Positions 1 to 11,209 of a stretch of 64,000 nt of DNA are shown in pieces. Position 1 is the stretch's first letter. Each line of letters starts with the position of its first letter. The translations under genes were made by a program, and so were the position numbers. The notes beneath the pieces are model-generated. The model searched no databases. It worked only from the letters and a program-made list of their open reading frames with translations, and was not told the origin of the DNA. Origin of the DNA: Nipponacmea schrenckii. Lineage: Eukaryota > Mollusca > Gastropoda > Lottiidae. The stretch lies in the NCBI GenBank assembly GCA_030562195.1, contig JAUJPP010000006.1:1736001-1800000 (forward strand), in the 5' to 3' direction.

Positions 1-19
1 GCGTAATATAAAAAATCAA

Positions 20-565
20 AGGTTCATTTGCATGTGCTTGTTAGCTTTCAGTGGATTTTTACGGAGTGATGAGGTACTGGATCTCAACGGGAAAATGTTG
101 TTATTTGTAAAACTCATTTATCTTTGTATATTCAAAATAGTAAAACCGATAAGTATCGGGACGGTGCAGAGGTAGTAATTGCCAGGACTGGTAGTAGTTT
201 ATGCCCAGTTCGAAATTTAGAACTGTATGTTTTGTGGACGGGAATGTCTTTGAGTTCGCAAAACTTTTTATTTTGTAATGTAACTAAGTTCAAGGCGGTT
301 TTAGATTAAGAAATGAAGATAAGCGTATGTCTTATTCTAATTTTAGAACTTTGTTCATCGAGTGCTTCAAACCCTTTGTAGATAATATTAAGTCATTTGT
401 GTGCATTCTCTGAGGTCAGGAGGTGCCACTGCAGCAGCCAATGGAGGGGTTCCAGATAGATTTTTCAAACGCCATGGGAGGTGGTTAAGTGATATAGCTA
501 AAGATGGTTATGTTAAAGATTCGCTACAGGAAAGAATGAAAGTTTCTTTGTCATTAGGTTTATAA
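20..565 (+). pseudogene. Broken tyrosine recombinase, C-terminal half (DIRS/Ngaro/Crypton-type)
   Basis: Read across three frames, the segment gives the C-terminal catalytic half of a eukaryotic-element tyrosine recombinase. An early block reads LLAFSGFLRSDEV (from about position 38), then LYIQNSKTDKYRDGAEV, then RNEDKRMSYSNFRTLF, and finally LRSGGATAAANGGVPDRFF followed by KRHGRW and KDGYVKDSL, ending at a TAA at 563-565. The arginine of the LRSGG box, the histidine/tryptophan of HGRW and the tyrosine of DGY fit the catalytic R, H/W and Y of the family. At least three frame changes (near 100, 295 and 410) separate the blocks, so the copy cannot make the enzyme. The N-terminus lies outside the window. 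Elements with such recombinases include DIRS, Ngaro and Cryptons; the direct repeat just downstream favours a Ngaro-like retroelement, which is an inference. Confidence 0.75.
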
Positions 566-602
566 AAGATCCCTTGCAGACGTTTTTGCCCGTTCTTTTA
601 GT

Positions 603-708
603 TCAGCTAGGTCGGTTAGTCCTCAAGCTAAACCAATAAACAGTGTTTTGTGTTGAAAGGTTTGTTAGTCTGTCTGTCAGTATTGGGGGAGGGGGAGTCA
701 AAGGGAAA
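603..708 (+). repeat. 106-bp direct repeat, copy 1
   Basis: This segment is repeated, identical by eye, at 1010-1115, 407 bases downstream. It begins TCAGCTAGGTCGGTTAG and ends in a G-rich run followed by GTCAAAGGGAAA. It lies 38 bases after the stop of the broken recombinase, where Ngaro-type elements carry split direct repeats. A C-rich inverse motif (ACTCCCCCAATAGG, 770-783) lies between the copies. Confidence 0.8.
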
Positions 709-1009
709 TGTAATTTTCAGCGTTTGATAGAAGAGAATTAGATGAAAATTATTTTCCCCTAGATGATAAACTCCCCCAATAGGTGGCGTAATGAATGTAT
801 ACCGTGTTATGCACGTGTAAATTTGGCTAGGTCATTCAGCTTACAGACGCCGACCGGGATACAGCTTTAGAATTTTCCTTTTTAGAAGATATTAAAGGTA
901 ATATTTGTGTATAGAAATGTGTATGTAATGTAATTTGTGCTTTAAGATAATAATGTTATATGTAATGTTATAAGTATGAAGTGTAAATATGGTGAATTAA
1001 ATGGTTCAG

Positions 1010-1115
1010 TCAGCTAGGTCGGTTAGTCCTCAAGCTAAACCAATAAACAGTGTTTTGTGTTGAAAGGTTTGTTAGTCTGTCTGTCAGTATTGGGGGAGGG
1101 GGAGTCAAAGGGAAA
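1010..1115 (+). repeat. 106-bp direct repeat, copy 2
   Basis: Second copy of the 603-708 segment. It runs straight into the first monomer of the 70-bp satellite, so its right border coincides with the array start. This fits an element terminus inserted at, or overrun by, the satellite. Confidence 0.8.
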
Positions 1116-1541
1116 ACAATTTCACTGTGTTTTGATATAAAGATAATCATGAATTACTTCCCTTTACACAACAAATAACAATAAAACAATTTCACTGTGT
1201 TTTGATATAAAGATAATCATGAATTACTTCCCTTTACACAACAAATAACAATAAAACTATTTCACTGTGTTTTGATATAAAGATAATCATGAATTACTTC
1301 CCTTTACTCAACAAATAACAATAAAACAATTTCATTGTTTTGATATAAAGATAATCATGAATTACTTCCCTTTACACAACAAATAACAATAAAACTATTT
1401 CACTTTTTTTTTATAAAGATAAACATGAATTACTTCCCTTTACACAACAAATAACAATAAAACAATTTTACCGTGTTTTGATATAAAGATAAACATAAAT
1501 TACTTCCCTTTACACAACAAATAACAATAAAACAATTTTAC
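1112..1541 (+). repeat. 70-bp satellite, left block (about 6 copies)
   Basis: Tandem monomers of 68-70 bp share ATAAAGATAATCATGAAT and TTCCCTTTACACAACAAAT. The same array resumes at 3742 after a 2.2-kb insertion, so 1112-1541 and 3742-5410 were one array. No coding function is visible. Confidence 0.95.
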
Positions 1542-3741
1542 GGGTGTGTACAAAACGAAGACCCAAAGACCTAAGACCTAAGACCTAAAAAAAAAAAGAC
1601 CCCACGAGGTAAAAAACGAAGACCTAAAAAAGGAAGACCCCACCAAGTAAAAAACGAAGACCCTGTGAAAAAATCCGACAAGGCATAGGAATATTCCATT
1701 GAAATTTTACTGGATGGTTAAGCATGTCAACACGCCAATTTCCCCAGAAAATGAGCAAAATCCATCACCCCCTCCCTTCCCTACAGGGTGAAACATAAAT
1801 ACGGACGTAAAAAAAAGGTATAAAAGGAAGACCCCACCAGGTAAAAAACGAAGACCCTGTGAAAAATTCCGACAAGGCATAGGAATATTCCATTGAAATT
1901 TTACTGGATGGTTAAGCATGTCAACACGCCAATTTCCCCAGAAAATGAGCAAAATCCATCACCCCCTCCCTTCCCTACAGGGTGAAACATAAATACGGAC
2001 GTAAAAAAAAGGTATAAAAGGAAGACCCCACCAGGTAAAAAACGAAGACCCTGTGAAAAAATCCGACAAGGCATAGGAATATTCCATTGAAATTTTACTC
2101 GAAGGTTAAGCATATCAATACGCCAATTTCCCCAGAAAATGAGCAAAATCCATCACCCCCTCCCTACCCTACAGGGTGAAACATAAATACGGACGTAAAA
2201 AAAAGGTATAAAAGGAAGACCCCACCAGGTAAAAAACGAAGACCCTGTGAAAAAATTCAACAAGGCATAGGAATATTCCATTGAAATTTTACTCGAAGGT
2301 TAAGCATGTCATTACGCCAATTTCCCCAGAAAATGAGCAAAATCCATCACCCCCTCTCTTCCCTACAGGGTGAAACATAAATACGGACGTAAAAAAGAAG
2401 GTATAAAAGGAAGACCCCACCAAGTAAAAAACGAAGACCCTGTGAAAAAATCCAACAAGGCATAGGAATATTCCATTGAAATTTTACTCGAAGGTTAAGC
2501 ATGTCAATACGCCAATTTTCCCAGAGAATGAGCAAAATCCATCACCCCCTCCCTTCCCTACAGGGTGAAACATAAATACGGACGTAAAAAAGAAGGTATA
2601 AAAGGAAGACCCCACCAAGTAAAAAACGAAGACCCTGTGAAAAAATCCAACAAGGCATAGGAATATTCCATTGAAATTTTACTCGAAGGTTAAGCATGTC
2701 AATACGCCAATTTCCCCAGAAAATGAGCAAAATCCATCACCCCCTCCCATCCCTACAGGGTGAAACATAAATACGGACGTAAAAAAGAAGGTATAAAGAC
2801 CCCACCAGGTAAAATTTCAATGGAATATTCCTATGCCTTGTCGGATTTTTTCACAGGGTCTTCGTTTTTTACTTGGTGGGGTCTTCCTTTTATATCTTCT
2901 TTTTTACGTCCGTATTTATGTTTCACCCTGTAGGGAAGGGAGGGGGTGGTGGATTTTGCTCATTTTCTGGGGAAATTGGCGTATTGACATGCTTAACCTT
3001 CGAGTAAAATTTCAATGGAATATTCCTATGCCTTGTCGGAATTTTTCACAGGGTCTTCGTTTTTTACCTGGTGGGGTCTTCCTTTTATACCTTTTTTTTA
3101 CGTCCGTATTTATGTTTCACCCTGTAGGGAAGGGAGAGGGTGATGGATTTTGCTCATTTTCTGGGGAAATTGGCGTATTGACATGCTTAACCTTCGAGTA
3201 AAATTTCAATGGAATATTCCTATGCCTTGTTGGATTTTTTCACAGGGTCTTCGTTTTTTACTTGGTGGGGTCTTCCTTTTATACCTTTTTTACGTCCGTA
3301 TTTATGTTTCACCCTGTAGGGAAGGGAGGGGGTGGTGGATTTTGCTCATTTTCTGGGGAAATTGGCGTATTGACATGCTTAACCTTCGAGTAAAATTTCA
3401 ATGGAATATTCCTATGCCTTGTCGGATTTTTTCACAGGGTCTTCGTTTTTTATGTGGTGGGTTTTCCTTTTATACCTTTTTTAACGTCCGTATTTATGTT
3501 TCACCCTGAAGGGAAGGGAGGGGTGATGGATTTTGCTCATTTTCTGGGGAAATTAGCGTATTGACATGCTAAACCTTCGAGTAAAATTTCAATGGAATAT
3601 TCCTATGCCTTGTCGGATTTTTTCACAGGGTCTTCGTTTTTTACCTGGTGGGGTCTTCCTTTTTTAGGTCTTCGTTTTTTACCTCGTGGGGTCTTCCTTT
3701 TTTAGATCTTAGGTCTTTGGGTCTTCGTTTTGTACACACCC
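1542..3741. mobile_element. Foldback-type transposon with 9-bp target duplication
   Basis: A 2200-bp insertion interrupts the 70-bp satellite. It starts GGGTGTGTACAAAACGAAG and ends with the reverse complement of that sequence. Both sides carry CAATTTTAC (1533-1541 and 3742-3750), a 9-bp target duplication; removing the element restores a normal monomer. Each arm is built of tandem units of about 194-199 bp, six in the left arm and four inverted in the right arm. The arms meet near 2811 with almost no unique centre. Open frames in the arms come only from repetition; no transposase is present, so the copy is non-autonomous. Long repeat-built inverted termini with 9-bp duplications resemble Drosophila FB elements and Mutator-like derivatives; the superfamily is inferred. 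Confidence 0.88.
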
Positions 3742-5410
3742 CAATTTTACCGTGTTTTGATATAAAGATAATCATGAATTACTTCCCTTTACACAACATA
3801 TGACAATAAAAAAATTTCACTGTGTTTTGATATAAAGATAAACATGAATTACTTCCCTTTACACAACAAATAACAATAAAACAATTTCACTGTGTTTTGA
3901 TATAAAGATAAACATGAATTACTTCCCTTTACACAACAAATAACAATAAAACAATTTCACTGTGTTTTGATATAAAGATAATCATGAATTACTTCCCTTT
4001 ACACAACAAATAACAATAAAAACAATTTCACTGTGTTTTGATATAAAGATAATCATGAATTACTTCCCTTTACACAACAAATAACAATAAAACAATTTCA
4101 CTGTGTTTTGATATAAAGATAATCATGAATTACTTCCCTTTACACAACAAATAACAATAAAACAATTTCACTGTGTTTTGATATAAAGATAATCATGAAT
4201 TACTTCCCTTTACACAACAAATAACAATAAAAACAATTTCACTGTGTTTTAATATAAATATAATCATGAATTACTTCCCTTTACACAACAAATAACAATA
4301 AAAACAATTTCACTGTGTTTTGATATAAAGATAATCATGAATTACTTCCCTTTACTCAACAAATGACAATAAAACAATTTCACTCGTGTTTTGATATAAA
4401 GATAATCATGAATTACTTCCCTTTACACAACAAATAACAATAAAAACAATTTCACTGTGTTTTAATATAAAGATAATCATGAATTACTTCCCTTTACACA
4501 ACAAATAACAATAAAAACAATTTCACTGTGTTTTGATATAAAGATAATCATGAATTACTTCCCTTTACTCAACAAATGACAATAAAACAATTTCACTCGT
4601 GTTTTGATATAAAGATAATCATGAATTACTTCCCTTTACACAACAAATAACAATAAAACAATTTCACTGTGTTTTGATATAAAGATAATCATGAATTACT
4701 TCCCTTTACTCAACAAATAACAATAAAACAATTTTACCGTGTTTTGATATAAAGATAATCATGAATTACATCCCTTTGCTCAACAAATAAAAATAAAACA
4801 ATTTCACTGTGTTTTGATATAAAGATAATCATGAATTACTTCCCTTTACACAACAAATAACAATAAAACAATTTCACTGTGTTTTGATATAAAGATAATC
4901 ATGAATTACTTCCCTTTACACAACAAATAACAATAAAACAATTTCACTGTGTTTTGATATAAAGATAATCATGAATTACTTCCCTTTACACAACAAATAA
5001 CAATAAAACAATTTTACCGTGTTTTGATATAAAGATAATCATGAATTACTTCCCTTTACACAACAAATGACAATAAACAATTTCACTCGTGTTTTGATAG
5101 AAAGATAATCATGAATTACTTCCCGACAATATCCCTACGCAAAAACCAAATAATATACTCTGGAATCGACTATTTCACTGTGTTTTGATATAAAGATAAT
5201 CATGAATTACTTCCCTTTACACAACAAATAACAATAAAACAATTTCACTCGTGTTTTGATATAAAGATAATCATGAATTACTTCCCTTTACACAACAAAT
5301 AACAATAAAACAATTTCACTCGTGTTTTGATATAAAGATAATCATGAATTACTTCCCGACAATATCCCTACGCAAAAACCAAATAATATACTCTGGAATC
5401 GACTATTCCC
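3742..5410 (+). repeat. 70-bp satellite, right block (about 23 copies)
   Basis: Continuation of the 70-bp array. Monomers alternate between TTTCACTGTG and TTTTACCGTG versions and between TACACAAC and TACTCAAC. Near the right edge a roughly 50-bp unrelated segment beginning CCCGACAATATCCCTACG occurs at about 5123-5172 and again at 5356-5407. This indicates that the array edge was itself duplicated. Confidence 0.93.
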
Positions 5411-6060
5411 AAACAGCAGGATATTATTCTAGGAATTTTTGATATGTTAAAATAATCTTGATAAAGCCAAGCTGGTGAAAAAAAATTCATAGAATAGAAA
5501 TATAGCCTTCCTTATAATCCTCGATTAGTTAAGGATAATTCAGATAAACTATTTCACCCTGACATTCTTCCTCATTTGTCTTCCAGTATAAAATCTGAAC
5601 AAAATACATAATATATGATTATATAATATGCACATTATCTCCTGATATAATATAAACACAAACCAACATACTATGTATCAATATATCAAAAATATTTAAA
5701 ATATCATTGGTGTATGATTGCAATGAACACTTTTGACTTTTAATTTCTAAAATCACTAATTCTGATATTCTGTAAAATGAGAAATACAAATTAAATATTA
5801 AATTTACCATCACCAACAGTAAACATAAAGTGCAACCTAAAAAAATAAATGCATCATTTTTTAAATGAATGTTCCTCTTCCAACAAATTAAGTCTAATCG
5901 GGTGCAGTTCATTCATCTGAATGCAATATTTGAATATTTACGTAATATAAATATGATTTTGCTGTTGTGTTGGTCATATTATGATTCATTGTAAAGAAGA
6001 CATGCGGCGTGCATCGAACTCGTGCCCTTTGATAGTCCGCAAGGCATCAAGATGCAAGTT
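5411..6060. other. AT-rich spacer, no gene supported
   Basis: Unique AT-rich DNA. A 97-codon minus-strand frame (5912-5619) has one hydrophobic stretch but no recognisable domain or splice context, so I do not call it a gene. Confidence 0.6.
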
Positions 6061-6485
6061 TTACAGGTGATCATTGTCCGCTTTGGAGCTGTTATCCCAG
6101 ATGACATGTGGTAATAGGTCTTTTTCTGCGGAATTGCATTTTTGCAGAGCTCAAAATGACTTTCCAGTCGTCTGACCAGTTTGATATGATTTGTAGGTCA
6201 TGATTTAAAGCTCCTTGCAATGAGACAGATTTTCAATGGTAACGTACAGGGACGTGTCATCAGCATACAGACGGATATTAGCGTTGATCTTAGTCACATC
6301 ATTGATGTAGATGAGGAACAGGAGGGGGCCGAGAACCGAGCCTTGTGGTACCCCTTTCTGAATGTGTTTTCGGTTAATTGTCTAGAAGAGAGTGAAACTG
6401 CCCTCTAATACCTAGTTGATACATTTTATATAGTAGACCTTTGTGCCAAACGCGATCGAAAGCCTTGCTGATGTCGCAGAATATT
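6061..6485 (-). pseudogene. Non-LTR retrotransposon reverse transcriptase remnant
   Basis: On the minus strand the translation contains FCDISKAFDRVWHKGLL (about 6480-6431), then [17 protein letters not shown] and [16 protein letters not shown], ending near 6210. These are reverse-transcriptase motifs of Jockey/CR1/RTE-like LINEs, including the catalytic YADD. A stop interrupts the frame between the first two blocks, and a stop plus frame changes follow YADD. The piece is therefore a dead fragment of the palm domain, without endonuclease or 3' tail. Confidence 0.85.
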
Positions 6486-6789
6486 GCTTCAAGGTTTTAA
6501 AATATAGTCACTGATATCGATCAGTTGGTAGATGGTAGTATCATTGGTCTGAATACTACATTTGTCTATCCCTATTCTAGAATTGACATCTTACAACTAA
6601 TGCAGACCATTAATACATTATATACAATACAGCAATGTTACAAAAGACGTGGGCTATTGAGTTCAATTTCTAAAACAAATTCTAGGTCACGATATTTTTT
6701 TTATTATACATTCTAAGTTGTTTCTTTTTTACGGTCAGTTACCTAGCAATGAAATAAACTCCTGGGAAGGTGTTCGACATTTTAACATA

Positions 6790-7632
6790 GTGCATCACAG
6801 GGTTTGTGTGTGGAATGTATATAGAACTATATTACAATATTTCTAGGGTAGGATAATATACCATAACATAGTGAAATCATTCTGTTTGTCTGTGGAAGGT
6901 ATATAGAACTATATTACAATATTTCTAGTGAAGGATAATATACCATAACATAGTGAAATCATTCTGTTTGTCTGTGGAAGGTATATAGAGCTATATTACG
7001 ATATTTCTAGAGAAGGATAATATACCATAACATAGTGAAATCATTCTGTTTGTCTGTGGAAGGTATATAGAACTATATTACAATATTTCTAGACAAGGAT
7101 AATATACCATAACATAGTGAAATCATTCTGTTTGTCTGTGGAAGGTATATAGAACTATATTACAATATTTCTAGACAAGGATAATATACCATAACATAGT
7201 GAAATCATTCTGTTTGTCTGTGGAAGGTATATAGAACTATATTACAATATTTCTAGGGTAGGATAATATACCATAACATAGTGAAATCATTCTGTTTGTC
7301 TGTGGAAGGTATATAGAACTATATTACAATATTTCTAGGGTAGGATAATATACCATAACATAGTGAAATCATTCTGTTTGTCTGTGGAAGGTATATAGAA
7401 CTATATTACAATATTTCTAGGGTAGGATAATATACCATAACATAGTGAAATCATTCTGTTTGTCTGTGGAAGGTATATAGAACTATATTACAATATTTCT
7501 ATAGAAGGATAATATACCATAACATAGTGAAATCATTCTGTTTGCCTGTGGAAGGTATATAGAACTATATTACAATATTTCTAGGGTAGGATAATATACC
7601 ATAACATAGTGAAATCATTCTGTTTGTCTGTG
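6790..7632 (+). repeat. 82-bp minisatellite (about 10 copies)
   Basis: Ten near-identical 82-bp units carry GAAGGTATATAGAACTATA, ATTACAATATTTCTAG and CATAGTGAAATCATTCTG. Variation concentrates just after TTTCTAG (GGTAGG, ACAAGG, AGAAGG). No function is visible. Confidence 0.95.
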
Positions 7633-8320
7633 TCTCAACCTTGTTCACAATGACAGTACAATTTGTCGAGTACAATTAGTTTAAAGTGTATCAGTTCAGT
7701 ATATTAATATACCTCGTCCAATCTGGATGTAAGTACTTGTCTAGTAGTATCTTATGTCAATCTGAAAATTAACTTTTTAACATGTTTTGTTTACATATGA
7801 ATGATGTAATTGAAAATTAATTATTCAGTTTACGGTGGCTTATATAAGACAGATTTTGAATCATTATGAATGAATCTTTGAAAAACCCCAAAAAATTAGG
7901 TGATAATTTCTCTTATTTCAAATTAAAAATTCAAGTTTCTCTCTTGTCATTGTAAGTTGTATTGTCCTAACTTAAAAAGAAATGTTGAAGATACAATATG
8001 TGCTCATGTTTATTTTTATCAAAGACAGCACGTTTTTAAGGCTGATATTCAAAATCTCATAAATATATCGAAAAAATACTCAGAAAAATAGACAGAATCT
8101 AATCATATTATTATTATAACCTTATACCTTGTATATGAAATCATATCACCAATTCCCATAATAGGGGGCAAATATATACTATTGTACTTACATAAATCTT
8201 TGAATATGTAGTTGATGGAAACAATGTGATTATACTACTGAAGTGTTTCTAAAGACGCCATTAAGCTAAATGTTTATATTCAGGACAATAGTACATAATT
8301 GTCTATGAAACTCCGACACT
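7633..8320. other. AT-rich unique spacer
   Basis: Nothing beyond AT-rich unique sequence was seen; all frames are short. Confidence 0.5.
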
Positions 8321-8349
8321 TATTTATTGATACTCTTTTATTCCCCCAA

Positions 8350-8623
8350 AATGAAGATTACATATATGGCCAATAAGAGTATATATTTATCAGTAGATAT
8401 ACCTGCTACCATAAATAACATAACAGAATCCTTATATAATCTGATAAACCCGAAAAAAAATATAAACTTGGTAAATATCCATAAAATACAGAAGTTGTTT
8501 AGTTTAATCAGTTTTTCCCGACTTTCCAGGGAATCTGTTACTTTATGACACCAGGTAAATTCACTGATGAATATACACTCATATTGACCATTCTTGAGAA
8601 TTTATGTCCACTCTAAGACACAG
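8350..8623. mobile_element. MITE copy (TA-flanked family), left end eroded
   Basis: Shares AATAAGAGTATATATTTATC, CATAACAGAATCCTTATATA and a right end TCTAAGACACAG followed by TA with copies at 33816, 55729 and 63191. The interior is itself an inverted repeat: AGTATATAT..TCAG on the left mirrors CTGATGAATATACACT on the right. The left terminus is not recognisable, so the copy is degraded. Confidence 0.7.
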
Positions 8624-8689
8624 TATCAGTATAACCCAATCATATCACCACATGAAACAATTTATTCCTAGGAATTTCGTATATCAAGT

Positions 8690-8850
8690 TGGTGAATGGC
8701 TCAGTGGTTAGCGAGTTGGACTGTCGTCTGCTAGGCGACTAGGTGCCGTGGGTTCGAATCCAGATCGGTGCGAGGAAATAAAAATTAGGTCTGATTCCTA
8801 GGCCCGTGCTTTCCCGGAACTACGAGATAGTAGTTTCCCCCCCTCTATCT
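8690..8850 (+). mobile_element. tRNA-derived SINE, family A
   Basis: The head contains a pol III box A-like GGCTCAGTGGTTAGCG and a box B GGTTCGAATCC at tRNA spacing, followed by a non-tRNA body ending AACTACGAGATAGTAG and a C run. A second copy in opposite orientation at 43108-43265 shares the whole head and body, which supports a SINE rather than a tRNA gene. It lies immediately upstream of the glycosyltransferase frame. Confidence 0.85.
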
Positions 8851-8860
8851 AATTCTAAAT

Positions 8861-9748
8861 ATGTTTTTACCTTTATCTCATCTTCTCTTGATATCATTCC
8901 AATGTGGTTTATCTCCGTTTACTAATAACCAATGTTTTATAGACTCACGACAACATAATTTTACCTACATTCATAATGAGATAGGATTGTGTGAAGGGAA
9001 TGTTTTACTTCTAATGATGGTTGTGTCCACCCCCAGTGATTTCACCATCAGACAAACAATCAGAGAAACATGGGGATCGTTCGCCTCCAGAAAATCTAAT
9101 ATACGTTTAGCGTTTATACTCGGAAAACCGGAATCAAATATTTTCGACAAAAAAGTTGAAGAAGAGAGTGAAACGCACCATGATATTATCCAGAAAGATT
9201 TTATAGATTCTTATTACAATTTGACTTTAAAATCAGAAACTATTTTACATTATTCGGCGTTTAACTGTCAAAATGCTCGCTTTATTTTGAAAGTGGACTC
9301 GGATATGTTCATCAATGTTCCTTTATTATTAGATGTTTTAACACGTTCGTATGATGGCTTGAGTATAGTAGGACTAATTATTAGATATTCTTTACCATAT
9401 TTAAATCCATCACACAAGTGGTATGTTGGTCCTTCATATCCGTTATTTTCCTTTCCACAGTACGTCTCTGGTGCAAGTTATGTAATTCCAGGGACTTTCA
9501 CAAAGTCTTTATTCCAAATGTCGTTGAATACCACCTTTCTGCGTCAGGAGGACGTGTATGTAACTGGTGTATTAAAATCGAAACTATCAATACCAATTAT
9601 GAATGATTCCAGATTCGAACATAACAATTGTAGTTTTGATTCCTGTCGATTCCTTGAAAGATTATCTTGTCACAAATTTACCAGTGATGAGATTATTAAA
9701 ATTTGGAGAAAATTTAAAATGTGTTTGAGAAATTTTAAACGATTTTAA
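8861..9748 (+). CDS. Beta-1,3-galactosyltransferase-like protein (GT31)
   Basis: A single uninterrupted 295-codon frame. It has the GT31 signatures in order: RQTIRETWGS (64-73), FILGKP (85-90), the metal-binding DSD in KVDSDMFIN (144-152), PQYVSGASYVIP (199-210) and EDVYVTG (230-236), plus C-terminal cysteines typical of the Golgi enzymes. The family transfers galactose or GlcNAc from UDP-sugar in beta-1,3 linkage in the Golgi lumen. The N-terminus has only a short hydrophobic stretch (residues 2-15) and no stem, shorter than typical type II Golgi enzymes. The true start may be elsewhere, or the frame may be a retrocopy cut at its 5' end by the adjoining SINE. No introns or disabling changes are seen. 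The acceptor cannot be predicted. It could lie inside an intron of the opposite-strand formin if that gene extends further left. Confidence 0.85.
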   Translation: MFLPLSHLLLISFQCGLSPFTNNQCFIDSRQHNFTYIHNEIGLCEGNVLLLMMVVSTPSDFTIRQTIRETWGSFASRKSNIRLAFILGKPESNIFDKKVEEESETHHDIIQKDFIDSYYNLTLKSETILHYSAFNCQNARFILKVDSDMFINVPLLLDVLTRSYDGLSIVGLIIRYSLPYLNPSHKWYVGPSYPLFSFPQYVSGASYVIPGTFTKSLFQMSLNTTFLRQEDVYVTGVLKSKLSIPIMNDSRFEHNNCSFDSCRFLERLSCHKFTSDEIIKIWRKFKMCLRNFKRF

Positions 9749-9789
9749 TACGTGTGAGTAGGATATATGTTAATATAAATAAGTTGTTA

Positions 9790-10950
9790 AAAGAGATATT
9801 CTCTTAAAGAAGCACTGGTCAAGGTCACAAGTATTAGATATTATAAGAGATACTCTCCTATAGAAGCACTGGTCTAGGTCACAAGTATTAGATGTTATAA
9901 GAGATATTCTCCTATAGAAGCACTGGCCTAGGTCACAAGTATTAGATGTTATAAGAGATACTCTCCTATAGAAGCACTGGCCTAGGTCACAAGTATTAGA
10001 TGTTACAAGAAATATTCTTCTATAGAAGCACTGGCCTAGGTCACAAGTATTAGATGTTATAAGAGATATTCTATAGAAGCACTGGCCTAGGTCACACGTA
10101 TTAGATGTTATTAGATGTTATAAGAGATACTCTCCTATAGAAGCACTGGCCTAGATCACAAGTATTAGATGTTACAAGAGATACTCTCCTATAGATGCAC
10201 TGGTCTAGATCACCAGTATTAGGTGTTATAAGAGATATTGTCCTATAGAAGCACTGGTCTAGGTCACAAGTATTAGATGTTACAAGAGATACTCTCCTAT
10301 AGATGCACTGGTCTAGGTTACAAGTATTAGGTGTTATAAGAGATACTCTCAATAGAAGCACTGGTCTAGGTCACAAGTATTAGGTGTTATAAGATATACT
10401 CTTCTATAGAAGCCTGGTCTAGGTCACAATTATTAGGTGTTATAAGAGATACTCTCCTATAGAAGCACTGGTCTAGGTCACAAGTATTAGGTGTTATAAG
10501 AGATACTCTCCTATAGAAGCACTGGTCTAGGTCACAATTATTAGGTGTTATAAGAGATACTCTCCTATAGAAGCACTGGTCTAGGTCACAAGTATTAGAT
10601 TTTATAAGAAAAATGCTCCTATAGAAGCACTGGCCTAGGTCACAAGTACTAGATGATATAAGAGATACTCTCCTATAGAAGTACTGGCCTAGGTCACAAG
10701 TATTAGATGTTATAAGAGATATTCTCCTATAGAAGTACTGGCCTAGGTCACAAGTATTAGATGTTATAAGAGATACTCTCCTATAGAAGCACTGGCCTAG
10801 GTCACAAGTATTAGTTGTTATAAGAGATACTCTCCTATAGATGCACTGGTCTAGATCACCCGTATTAGGTGTTATAAGAGATATTGTTCTATAGAAGCAC
10901 TGGTCTAGGTCACAAGTATTAGATGTTATAAGAGATACTCTCCTATAGAG
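9790..10950 (+). repeat. 54-bp satellite, forward array (about 21 copies)
   Basis: Monomers of about 54 bp share AAGCACTGGTCTAGGTCACA and TTATAAGAGATACTCTCC. The same satellite occurs in reverse orientation at 30818-31300. Substitution variants (ATAGAAG/ATAGATG, GTCTAG/GCCTAG) are interspersed along the array. Confidence 0.93.
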
Positions 10951-10969
10951 AGTAATCTGGTTCTATATC

Positions 10970-11170
10970 TAATATTTTTTTTGTCAAACAGCTCTGACTT
11001 ACATGATTGAACAGTAATCTTATGGTTGGTTCTATTTTCTTTGATTTTACAAAAGCTTTTGATTTGATTTCTAATGAGATAATTATTAATAAACTAAAGC
11101 TATAAAATTTTTCGAATACATTAATAACCTTCATATATGATCCTTGAATGGCATTTAATAGTTGGTACAT
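10970..11170 (+). pseudogene. LINE reverse-transcriptase fragment
   Basis: Translation from 11022 gives MVGSIFFDFTKAFDLISNE and IIINKLKL, then a stop and NFSNTLITFIYDP. This matches the conserved FxDFxKAFD region of non-LTR reverse transcriptases, with in-frame stops. It differs in sequence from the fragment near 6.4 kb, so it probably comes from another LINE. It abuts the end of the 54-bp array. Confidence 0.7.
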
Positions 11171-11209
11171 ATAACTATGAAGAAGTCTTTATGGATTACA
11201 ACTATTGTT

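Noticed and set aside
1707..3509. Several 62-122-codon frames
   Set aside because: They lie in the repeated arms of the foldback element, occur in both orientations by symmetry, and have no recognisable domain.
5619..5912. Minus-strand frame with a hydrophobic segment
   Set aside because: AT-rich, no domain, no splice context; hydrophobicity is expected from T-rich codons.
8700..8775. Functional tRNA gene
   Set aside because: The box A and box B head is followed by a body shared with a second copy at 43.1 kb, so it is a SINE; the cloverleaf is imperfect.
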